The notes beneath the pieces are model-generated. The model was not told the origin of the DNA. It ran no database searches and saw nothing but the letters and a program-made list of their open reading frames with translations. 64,000 nucleotides of DNA from Alisma plantago-aquatica (Eukaryota > Streptophyta > Magnoliopsida > Alismatales > Alismataceae), in contig OY856409.1 of NCBI GenBank assembly GCA_963693085.1, forward strand, positions 1,341,302,915 to 1,341,366,914. Direction: 5' to 3'. Made by a program: the position numbers and the translations under genes. Position 1 is the first letter of the stretch. Each line of letters begins with the position of its first letter. Positions 47,850-58,390 of this stretch are shown one piece after another.

Positions 47850-50150
47850 AAATTGATCGCTTTGTGACATGGCGATGGGAACCCCATGTGATCCTATTAT
47901 ACACAGTTGTTGTCATTCTTTTTACTCTTTCATCTCCCACCACTCTCCAGAATGTTGATACCATCTTCAATGACTAGTAGATGATTTCATGGCAGCAGGT
48001 GAATAAGATAAATTTTGGGTTCCTATGTGTCTCTAAAGATCACATGGGCATGATCTCTACAACATTGAGAGTACTCACTTTCCTCAACTATTTCACTTAT
48101 CTCAGTATCCCCATTATGATGGGTAAGTAGAAGATTGTACAATTGAAATCCTTCCAGAGAAGATTAAACAAACTAGAAAGGAAACCATCTCTCTTTTGTT
48201 GGGAGAATGATGTTGATCGCCCACACCCTTTCATCCATCTTTTTATACTTGATATCTATGCCAGAGGTACACGCTTCTATTCTTAAGAAGATAAACTCCA
48301 TGTTTTCCTTGTTCTTATGGAGAGATAAAGATAATCACAGTTGAAGATCTTGGGTTGCATGCAATGACATAACCAAACCCACTTTGGATGGAGGACTTGG
48401 TCTTTCCTCTCTAAAACTCTCATGCAAAGTCATGTTCGGAGTTAATCTTTGGGGAGTCAAGTTGGGATATCTTATATAGAGCCAAATATTCTAGTAAATA
48501 CCAAAACCACAATGGATGCTACCCCAACACCTTAAGAAGATTCTTCTCATCCTCCTATTGGCGTAAGGTATGGAGATGTCTTTTAGAGGGTTTCCCACAT
48601 TGCATATGGTGCATACAGAGAGGAGAGGTCTCCTTTTGGGATTTCATTTGGTTTGATCACTTCCTTCAATTGTTTTATCGCACAGACATGGATGATACCA
48701 TGGATTTGCATGTTGCTGACTTCTAGGATGCAGAGGAAGGATGGAGATGGCCATCCCTTTCCTAGATTCTGATAGATTAAGGCCTTCACCGGATCACATC
48801 CTCAAAATTCATGATCTTATAGGATACTAATATAATTATTTGGAGACATGACTTGATAGCTTAATTCTCATTGAAATTTGTTAAGAAGGTGATTACAAAT
48901 GATACAGACATTCATGATCATAGATTTTGGGTTTGGGGCTCAGCACAATTCCATGAGATGATGTTGTGATGTGGAATGATTTGAGAAGATCCCTCCCCAT
49001 GGATGAAAACATTGAAATATGCCGCATATACATCGCCATGGCTATATCCAACCAAATTGTGAAGTAATGACACAACTTTTTCCAAAAGTGATATAACTCT
49101 TTTCTTTAGGTCCACATTCAATGATGTTATGATGGACGAGGTGGATCGTATAGAGGGTGACTTGTCACATCTCTTTACATCCTATAGTGATAGGTTCTTT
49201 AGGAATGACTTGAAAGGCTATTTGTTCACTAACCTAATGTCCCTCATTTGTTGGTCTATATGGAGGTATAAATGCATGGTTAGATATGAAGGCAAACTAA
49301 TGAGCCTACATAAACTATGGAACAAAATTATTGTTGTCACTAATACCCGCCTCTATAATCTATACTTTGAAAGGCTTCTTAACCTTCATTTTCTAGGTCC
49401 ATGGAAAAGTTGGGGATGGTGGAAACAAAATTAAGGATGAAGAAAATCAGTCTCAACAAATGGCAACAACCAAATGTTGCAAACTTGAAACTAAACATCA
49501 CAGATGACTACATCACCTTTTGAGACAAATCTAAAAGGAAATGAATAGTTGGTTCAGTATAGAATTTCCATGGATACCCAAGGATGGCCTTTCTTCACTG
49601 GTTGAAAGGAAAGGATCACCTTGAAGCATTGATATAGGGGCTCACTATATCTATGCAACTTGTAGATGACAATGATCTAGCTATAAGTGTTATAGAAATA
49701 GACCATTTACAAATCTACCAGACAGGACCTCGACCATTGGCACTTGAACACCTACATCAACTAGCTTGGAGATGTGATGAGGGAGCAAGTGATCATTGGA
49801 TTCTGTGTACCAAGTTGATCAATATGACACCTAGAGAGCTTGAGTTATGGGGTGCTCACATGGAGGAGGGAGTAATTTTCATGGATCCAACTCTAATCCC
49901 CATGTACCACAAAAGTTTGATGATTATGAAGATGATATGCTTTCACATATAATCGTATTGGATATACACTTAATATGTTGTATAGATACTATTTTTGGGG
50001 AGGATATAATATATGGTATATGTTTTTGACCTATTTCAATATATTGGTTTTGTTTTCTTTTTGGTCCCTTTGTATGGGTTTCTTGGATAACACTGAGTTT
50101 ATAAGCAAGGATGTTTTTAACATATGGATTTTTCCTAAAGAACAAGAGTA
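47850..50150 (+). pseudogene. LINE-1 segment 3: RT thumb, zf-RVT/RNase H region and 3' end
   Basis: This continues LINE-1 past the chromovirus. RT C-terminal stretches are FTYLSIPIMMGK (48090-48130), NKINSMMFSFLWRDKDN near 48290-48340, then WVACNDITKPTLDGGLGL. The open frame 49129-49434 ends WKSWGWWKQN, like the tail of plant LINE ORF2. A weak RNase H-like stretch follows at about 49650-49950. There are many stops. The 3' limit is approximate, and no poly(A) or TSD was identified. Confidence 0.75.
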
Positions 50151-51141
50151 GGATGAATAAGAATACCTCCTAACTAAGATTTTAAAAAATCAAATTCTAA
50201 AAAGCATATGGTCTAGTGTTTATCTAGTTGTGTCACACTTAACATGAGCTATTTTTACTTTCCATCATTAAGTGAAATGGTTTGTTGCATGAAGTTTTTA
50301 TCACCACATAAAGACATATATACCCTATTACATATGAAGACTTTTATGCATGATGGAGGGGTATCTCTATAATTGTATAATTATTTTATTTAATAAATTG
50401 TAGAATAGAATAACTTGTATAATTCATAACTAATTATATGTTTATTATAAATTAGAAGTAAATACTTATTGGATTAATAAAAATAAGACATGTCAGATGT
50501 TCTAGGTTTTATAACCTAATTATACTATAATAAAGAGTTTGACAACTATATACTTTATAAATACTTGTTAACTAATATTTCATATAATCAATGTAATATT
50601 AGGTGAAAGATAGTATAGTTGGACCTAGAGTTGTGACATGGATAGTTGACACACATTTATGAGGTATGTGAAACTCCCTTTTGAATTATATGAGACAATG
50701 ATTTAATCTCTCTCTCTCTCTGACTGGTAGTGGCTTAGTGCTTTCAATGTCGCTTGTTTATGACGATTTGACCCGATTGGGTTCAATTCACTGATTTTAT
50801 CTTACTGTTTCAAGTCCAAATTGAATCTATTTTATTTGATATTGTTGATATTTGTTCAATTTGTAACTCTCATTTCATTATTTCATCTGATTCTTTTGTT
50901 TTACGAAGGAAGTACTATTTGTTTATTGATGTGACTGAACTTTACTTGCTTCTGCATTCAATGCATGTTTATGAAGTAGTTGTGCTAGAGTAATATAATT
51001 ACTATGGTTCTTTTTATATCTTTTTGTATGGATGTTATGTGCCCACCATTAAATATATAACATGAGGGGTTATGAGCTTCTTTGCACTGGGTAGGTAGTT
51101 TTGTGACATTCTCTAATAGGTTTTGGTTATGTGACCTTACT
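50151..51141. other. AT-rich intergenic DNA
   Basis: No gene, RNA or terminus recognised. It holds a short CT tract at 50707-50722. The last bases (51137-51141) form the left target duplication of the solo LTR. Confidence 0.6.
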
Positions 51142-53301
51142 TGTTGGTATGTATGCCTAGAGAGTCAATCATATGATGATTGAGATGTGTCATTAAATAC
51201 CTGATTTGACAATAATAATAAAGGTAATTCCATCTATTATGTTTGTCTCAGTCATGAGATGATGACCCATATGTAAGTAGATGTCTAAAGAATGATGTTA
51301 CTTGAGACATATATCTTCAAGTATGTGACTTGAACAATGAGATCATACAGATACTAAGAGTACATACATTCTTGTTATGTCCATAGTCAGATATTACTGT
51401 GAAAGCAAAATAGACAACAATAATACATAAGACTAGAGTTTAGATTGACTGATGACAAAATCTCATTAGTCATGATTTGTGATATAAAGTCAAGCGCACA
51501 TGTACATGTTAGAGAATCATATTTCGGACAGACCCACCATGTGAGTGATACATAAAGACCATGGAATGGTAGTCAGAATCATCTCTCATAGTGTTTGTGG
51601 TAATTGTGGTTCTTAGACATAAAGTAACTACATTTGTCACATGTCATTCAGTATACTTTGACATCATCAAACGTAACCATGAATAAGGATTGCCATAAAG
51701 GTGATGATTGGGTAACTAAGACACATGGGGATTGAGTGTGAGTGATGTAGATGGGATTTGTCCCTCCTACATGAGATTGATATCCAGGGCCTCTTGATAA
51801 GTGAGGCTGAGAAATGTACGACTGTACTTATGCAGTTTAATATGCAATATGTGAAATCCTATGCATCTCATACATTCTACTCTAGTTCAAGGAGCATGGA
51901 TTGAACGTCGAGATGATGATGATTCCATGCCTCGAGTTCAATTTGAATATCAGAGACAAATGAACTATATAATCATTATAACACTAATCACAGGTTGTAG
52001 GTTGAAGTTGTTCTCCAACTTTCTAAATTACTTGGGTAGCAATGATGTGTGACTAGGCACCGCTCTTTTCTTATGATGTCATAATTAGTTATGGACATTT
52101 ACTACCAACATAATTCTAGGCCTTTAGGGTCACACACATAAGATACATTTGGATTAAATGAGTTTATTCATGAATGATGTTTAGATTGATTACTAAAGGC
52201 ATTTAGGTATTCAATTAAACAATGGATAAACTAACTAGACTCAGAACCATTAATTGCAAGTGTTGAACTGATTGATTGGAGTGCTAGGTTGATTGAAAAT
52301 TGAATTGTCTGATCTCTGCATGACTTAGGACACCAACCAATCAGCTTACTGGGTGAACCAATCGACTTAGGTTGGTGAGACGACCAGTTCACCTAGTGAA
52401 CCAATCAGCTCAGTCAAGCCAACTGAAGCTTCTGGTGATTTTCTCAAATCAAGAGAATAGTTGAATCGTTTTACTTGTTCAATTTGATTGATACAAGGAT
52501 TAATGTTGGAAATTAATTGGAAATAATATGTGAATTCAATTGCAAAAAGAAAACTACACAAAATGACCATTTCGCTAAGTGAGACAACCATTTCACTAAT
52601 GAGATGACAATTTCACTGTGTGAAATGACCGTTCCATGGTTCACATGGTCTACAAGATTCATGATTTCAGATCCTTCTACTCCTACACCGATTGGGAACC
52701 CTGACCCTAGCCTCTACTATAAATGGAGGGGTATTGGGGGCTTCCCAAGACACACAATTGAGAATCAGTTGCTCTGACAATTGTTGTCCTCTCTGATTGT
52801 GGTAAACAATAGAGAGCCCAAACAAGTCCTACCCATTAAAGGAAGAGATAGAAAAGGAGAGAACAACTAAGATTAGTTGTGGGAGAGCATGTCAGCGACT
52901 AGTACATCGACATGAGGGGACAACTCCTTTCTATTGGCTCAGGTAGCACAAGGTAGAGTTCTCTCTGGTCTGTGTGGACTTCTCTAGAGGTGAGGTGGCC
53001 TTTGTCCATTGCTAAGGAGGACAATGTCATCTGGAAGTCTGTGGTAAGAGGAGCTGATGTAAATGATGACATTCAGGTTTGCTATCTGGATAGGAGAAGC
53101 AGACGTATCTCATTGCAACTATAAGACAATTGCACATCTACAACGATCAGCAATATGTGGTTGAACTTGCTCCAGGACCAGGTATATCCTCAAAACCATC
53201 CTTTCCATTATATAGTTGTTGACGCGGTCTAGTGGTTTATGGGGAATATGACAATATAATTTTTGTTTCCTCAGCCTATTCTACCACCCTATTTCCCAAC
53301 A
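51142..53301 (+). mobile_element. Copia-type solo LTR (copy B)
   Basis: 2160 bp with ends TGTTGG...CCCAACA and flanks TTACT/TTACC (51137-51141, 53302-53306; 4 of 5). It is homologous to copy A in inverse orientation. TATAAAT at 52718-52724 is followed by a leader, with about 1.58 kb of U3 upstream. U3 carries clustered dyads such as CAGTTCACCTAGTGAACC and repeated GACCATTTC-like motifs (about 52370-52630). No coding. Confidence 0.88.
52718..52724 (+). promoter_or_regulatory. TATA box of copia-type solo LTR B
   Basis: TATAAAT in the context CTCTACTATAAATGGAGG, conserved in copy A (41684-41694 minus). A solo LTR may still start transcription into 53.3 kb onward. Confidence 0.55.
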
Positions 53302-54448
53302 TTACCATCATATATAATTATACTTTCTCTACTACTATGATTGTCTCAATCCATGCAGATTTATGGATGATTATTCAAATAGGTTATGGGTCCTAATTTA
53401 ATTGATTTTACTTGTGTGGTACATGGTGATATTTTGATATGACAAGCATTTGTTACACTTATAATTGTTTCTTTGTTCTTACTATATGAATTTCTCTTGC
53501 AATCCAATTGGATATATCTACTTCCATCCTTGTATTAGGATCCTTTATACCTAACTTTGATGTCATTTACCCATATATTATCCGATCCATATTTTATGTA
53601 CATAATTTTTTCATGCTAATAAAACTTCAATATGTTCTTTGCTTATGGGGGATTTTCAACTCCATAGGTAAAGATGACTTTGAAGGATGACAACATGACC
53701 AGGACATGCACACATGTTGACTATGTTTTTCTTGGGAGATATAGTTGAAGTGTTGAATTAGCATATGCATCTAGGATTATTTGTTATAGATTTTTGTCCT
53801 GCATTCACCCATGTAGGTTCTTGTCGTGTTATCTTATATAAAATTGTAATAGTAAGAACGATTCTACCATTGCTAAAGATTTTAAATTTTGAGCGTACTT
53901 ATTGAATAAATGTAATTGTTATCCTTTATAAAACTTATGATGGTTTTTGGCATTAGATATATATCCTTTTGTTCAGGTGAGTAAGTGAGTAACCTCCTAT
54001 AAGATTCCTCTCCTTACAGTTTATGTCTAAGTATTTTATAAGCGTGGTTCTCAAAAAAATAAAAAACAATATTTTTTGCCATTTATGAAAGTAACATTTA
54101 GATCCTCCATCAATAATTGGTGTTTCTAGCATGTCCATTATAATCTCATAAAAACATAGGCATGAAGGCAATGCATGGGTGTACAAATGTGTCATGTATT
54201 TATATGTAGCTCTATGCTAAGGGATAGTGTAGTAAAGCAAAGTTATTAAAAATCAAGTGCTGACAATGTCTTTTGTCAAAACGTGTCAGACAAAATTCCA
54301 TCACAAAATGACATCTTTTGGACATGTTTTAGTGTCTGGTTCATATTTACATAGAGGTACTTTTTTAAATTGGGAAGTGCATTCCTACTAGAGAGCATGA
54401 GATAGTACATTCCAACTAGGACATACCCAAACAACTACACTGTATGAT
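53302..54448. other. AT-rich intergenic DNA
   Basis: Only short open frames without recognisable domains; no repeat terminus found. Confidence 0.55.
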
Positions 54449-54454
54449 TATATA

Positions 54455-54502
<48 letters not shown>
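54449..54502. repeat. (TA)n microsatellite
   Basis: Nearly pure TA repeats, about 27 units with one TTTA interruption, at the left edge of the foldback region. Confidence 0.95.
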
Positions 54503-54504
<2 letters not shown>

Positions 54505-54536
54505 AACACAGATATACACACACATCTATATATGTG

Positions 54537-54790
54537 TGTGTGTAATTACAAATGATGCCAATGCTATTCCATACAATCGTAATTATTTTTTGTCTAATTA
54601 TAGATCATGCCACCACCACACCTGTGCACAAGTATTACAATCGAGCTACCCATAGGGGTTGAATTGGTTGCCTGCGTGGGTAGCTCGATTATAATACTCA
54701 TGCACAGGTGTAGCGGTGGCATGATCTGTAATTAGACAAAAATTAATTATGATTGTATGGAATAACAGTGGAATCATTTATAACTACACA
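54537..54790. repeat. 254-bp foldback (large inverted repeat)
   Basis: The left arm (54537-54646) and right arm (54680-54790) are imperfect reverse complements over about 110 bp. They meet at GAGCTACCCA / TGGGTAGCTC around a loop of about 25 nt (TAGGGGTTGAATTGGTTGCC). This is typical of a foldback MITE or inverted duplication. Confidence 0.88.
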
Positions 54791-54985
54791 TGAATCAATT
54801 ACATGTGTATGGAACAATGGTGGCATCATATGTAATTAGATAGAAATCAACTATGTGTGCATGAAACAACGGTGCATTATTTATTTGTATTAGGAATTCA
54901 GGTTATGAGTACATACTTGTGATGCTATTTTTTATAATTAGATGTCAATTAATTATGAGTGCAAGGAGTAGCAGAAAAAGACAGC
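54725..54985. repeat. Degenerate ~52-bp tandem units
   Basis: At least three units with the pattern AATTAATTATG..GTATGGAA.AACAGTGG.ATCAT follow the foldback loop, so its arms are built from the same unit. Similar units occur in the opposite sense at about 56655-56745. Confidence 0.6.
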
Positions 54986-55170
54986 TGCTAATATTATGAG
55001 TGCAATATTTTATAACTACCATGTGTGAACCATAACGTACATAATATGGATACAATATGTGACACAACCAGATTATAGTACAAGACGTCGTCCTTGGTTA
55101 TATTTTTTATTCTCATTATAATTTTTTATTCGCAATACATAATGTTCCTTCTTATTACAATTTACTTTTT

Positions 55171-56205
55171 ATAAAATTCATTCTCTTAGATAGATAATTT
55201 GATAGATCTAGAATACAATATTGATTGTCATCCTTAATTACAACTTTCTCATTCCCATTATGAATTCTCAATTCTCGTTATAAAATGTTATTTAATATTA
55301 TAGTTTTTATGTATTGTTGTTCATTCTCTTAGATAATAAAACTTCACACACCCAGGTTGTATTATAAAATGTCATCATTTGTTATAACGTTCTCATTCTC
55401 ATTATGAATTCTCTCCTCTCATTATAAATTGTTCTGTATTATTATAACTTTTGATGTACCAAGGTACATTCTCTTGGATACTAGAATTTGATACATCCAG
55501 ATTATATTATAAAATGTCATTCTTGATTACAATCGTTTCCTTTCCATTACAAATTATTTATTTAGGTTACTAACCTTTCCTTCTTAATACATAATGACAT
55601 CTTCTTTACTTGCCGTTATAACTCACTATACGTTGTCAGAATACTACTTGTTTACATTTTAGTTGTTTGTATTACAAAATATTTGTTTTAGTTACAATTT
55701 TCTCTTTTGAATTACATTTTTTTCTTTGTGAGTTATAGTTTCTCTTTGGTATTTAGAATATATCATCTCTCCTTACATTCCCTTAATGTCATCACTGATT
55801 ACAACTTTTTCATTCTCATTACAAATTCTTTATTCTCATTACGAAGTGTTTCTTATTATTAAACTTTTGATGTATGGAGGTACATTCTCTTGGATAGTAG
55901 AATTTGATACATCCAGATTGTGTTATAAAATATCATCCTTGGTTATAATTATTTGCTTTTTATTATGAATTATCTTTTCTGGTTACAAACCTTTCTTTCT
56001 TATTACAAAATGTCATCTTTCTTTACTTGCCGTTCTAGCTCACTATACGTCATCAGAATACTACTTGTTTACATCTTTATTTTTTGTATTACAAAATGTT
56101 TGTTTTAGTTACAATATGATCTTTTGTATTACATTTTTATTTTGCACATTATAGTTGCTCTTTACTATTTACAATATGTGATTTCTCCTTACATAGAAAT
56201 CCTCT
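55171..56205. repeat. Tandem array: ~144-bp units plus a 416-bp higher-order repeat
   Basis: The anchor CATTCTCTTRGA recurs at 55179, 55322, 55467 and 55883, giving steps of 143, 145 and 416 bp. The 416-bp copy at 55467-55882 is repeated incompletely at 55883-56205. The units are rich in TTACAA/TATAAT. No coding. Confidence 0.8.
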
Positions 56206-56816
56206 TGTATGTATTCAATATTTTAATAGATTGTGAAAATTCAAAATTCTGTATCACATTGAAATATAATACACATATGAATATTGGTATTTCACGTCCC
56301 AAAATATCTTACTTTGCATCTTAGATTCTAGAATACTCTGAACTTTACACAAAAGACAACCACTTGTAGCTGGAGTTTTATCAAGATTTTAAATATAAAT
56401 AACAATTTATAAAATCTGACAAGACCACAAATTATATACACATATCATACGCATACATGTTGTATCCATATATATATTACTAAACTACCCACATATAGAA
56501 ATAGAAGGAAATGTCGTCAATTTTATTGTCCTTTTCAAGATATTAAAATACAATAATTTTATCTGATGTGTGTATCCAGCATTGACGAAGTTGTCAGCTA
56601 CTATTTGCACTCTTGAATCAAGCTTGCACTGTTGCTGCAAGCATGTTTAATTATTTACAACATAATTACTAATAGTGTCACTGTTACTCCATGCACGTAA
56701 ATCAACAACCCACATAATTATAACTGGTGTCACCTCTACTCCATATCAGCAAAAGGCAGCCTCAAATTGGGAACCATGTAACTTAGCTTATCTACCCGTG
56801 CGGGCAAGGAGTGAAT

Positions 56817-56820
<4 letters not shown>
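56206..56820. other. AT-rich DNA with two reversed ~52-bp units
   Basis: No gene. The units at about 56655-56745 (GTGTCACTGTTACTCCATGC, then GGTGTCACCTCTACTCCAT) resemble those near 54.6-54.9 kb. A CTACCCGTGCGGGCAAG stretch at about 56791-56808 resembles the loop side of the foldback. Confidence 0.5.

Positions 56821-56878
<58 letters not shown>
56821..56878. repeat. (AT)n then (ACAT)n microsatellite
   Basis: About 28 AT units pass into ACAT repeats, which supply the target site of LINE-2. Confidence 0.95.
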
Positions 56879-56881
<3 letters not shown>

Positions 56882-56964
56882 CATACATACAGCTGAAAAA
56901 GACCGAGCTCTGTCTCCTAGGGTTCGGCTGGGGTGATCTCCAAGCGAGCGGTGACCATAGGCGC

Positions 56965-58215
56965 ATGGCACCCTCGTCGGCAGCTGCTCCGGCCATCGGC
57001 TTTCACCCTCAAACCTCCTGCACCCTCACTACCACCTCCCAATCCACCCACCCGCATACAGATCAGGAGAATGAGAGAGATAGAAGCCATGGCATCTGTA
57101 ACCCTAGCGGTCCAGGGAATGACAGTGGAAAGATGGATGGTCCTTCAGCCACAGGCACAGGGGCTATAATGAAGGCAGGCCGAAAAGAGTGGAATCAAGT
57201 CCTAAAGGAACCATCTCCTCGCAAGACAAACGATGATGACTTCCCAATGCCAAAGCGAACGAACAGCCAAATACATGTAGACTTGGAGGAGGAAGAGTTT
57301 GAGAAGATAAGGAATGTGTGGGAGTATGAAATCATGGCCTATGTCGTGAGGAAACAACCTTTCTACCCACACTTCCTCGCATGGATTAAGAGAATCTGGG
57401 GTCCCAAAGGATCCTTCGATCTGATCTCAAAGGATAGCGGCGTGTTCTTGGTTTGTTTCTCAAACGCGGCGGATAAACAGGCAGTTCTCAACCTTAGGTC
57501 GAGGTGGTTCGACGACCAGCTAGTGGTCACCAAAAGCTACCAGTTTGGGGATGAGCTGAGGCGTGAATCCTTCACCACAATCCCAACTTGGATCACCTTG
57601 GGCTCCAGCGGTCGATCCTGGACTCGGCGGGTGGCCGGGACCATCGTCGCAGGTGTTGACAAAGTGTTGCACATCGATGATCGTTCGTTGGAGTCTGATG
57701 AAGCTCATGTCCTGGTGGAACTCAACGTTGAGGAGGAGATGACGGAAAATGTTTGGTTGAACGTCCGTGGATGGGAGGCCATTCCTGTGCAGATTCTATA
57801 TGATCACAAACCATCGAAATGCAATCCATGCAAAGCATTCGGCCACATGGATGGGGAGTGCAAGGATGGACATGAGAAGGCTTCCAAACTAAAAACTAAG
57901 AAGGCAGGGTCGAGCACTATGCAATGGGTTGAGAAGACCAAGAAGGGCACAAAGCCATCTGAGGAGGCTATAGCTGTCGAGGCCAACGCTGCTGAGAAGG
58001 AGAAGCAACCTGGTGCATATGTAAAGGATTCAACGACTGATATGGACCTGAATGAGCAACCTATTGCTGATGTGAAGGAGACAATGGCTGATGAGCACGA
58101 GCAACCAGTTGTGCACAACGTACTGGACAATTTCGAAGGACCCAATAACAGTGTTGCTAAAAAAAATAGAAGGAAGATGGGGAATTCACACCTGCATCTA
58201 GGAGGAAGACTATGA
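56965..58215 (+). CDS. LINE-2 ORF1 protein (DUF4283-like, CCHC zinc knuckle), 416 codons
   Basis: Predicted nucleic-acid-binding ORF1 protein of an L1-type LINE. The N-terminus is low complexity (residues 1-80). A DUF4283-like domain covers about residues 110-260 (WIKRIWGPKGSFDL, then FLVCFSNAADKQAVLN). An intact C-x2-C-x4-H-x4-C zinc knuckle follows (C286, C289, H294, C299). The C-terminus is acidic and Lys-rich. The stretch around residue 210 (TLGSSGRSWTRRVAG) aligns poorly with the family and may hide paired frameshifts. The ATG at 56965 is about 70 bp inside the element. ORF2 begins about 175 bp after its stop. It is uninterrupted, but ORF2 is dead, so it could act only in trans. Confidence 0.85.
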   Translation: MAPSSAAAPAIGFHPQTSCTLTTTSQSTHPHTDQENERDRSHGICNPSGPGNDSGKMDGPSATGTGAIMKAGRKEWNQVLKEPSPRKTNDDDFPMPKRTNSQIHVDLEEEEFEKIRNVWEYEIMAYVVRKQPFYPHFLAWIKRIWGPKGSFDLISKDSGVFLVCFSNAADKQAVLNLRSRWFDDQLVVTKSYQFGDELRRESFTTIPTWITLGSSGRSWTRRVAGTIVAGVDKVLHIDDRSLESDEAHVLVELNVEEEMTENVWLNVRGWEAIPVQILYDHKPSKCNPCKAFGHMDGECKDGHEKASKLKTKKAGSSTMQWVEKTKKGTKPSEEAIAVEANAAEKEKQPGAYVKDSTTDMDLNEQPIADVKETMADEHEQPVVHNVLDNFEGPNNSVAKKNRRKMGNSHLHLGGRL

Positions 58216-58390
58216 GTGGAATCTCGAAAATAGAAGGGGTGGGATCTATCCTAGACTCTACCAACAGGTTCGAAGCTCTTAGTGAGTCGGAGGCTAAAGA
58301 GCCAAAACAGGTGGAACCAAAAAAGAAGAAAGAATGCTACAAGAAGAAGGAGCAGCCCAGGCGTACACGGGCAAACAAGAACCCTTAAAT

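Noticed and set aside
56736..56996. Minus-strand frame across the (AT)n tract
   Set aside because: Mostly YIYIYI microsatellite translation spanning an unrelated junction into the LINE leader.
57804..58145. Antisense 113-codon frame over LINE-2 ORF1
   Set aside because: Shadow of a codon-biased sense ORF with a zinc knuckle.
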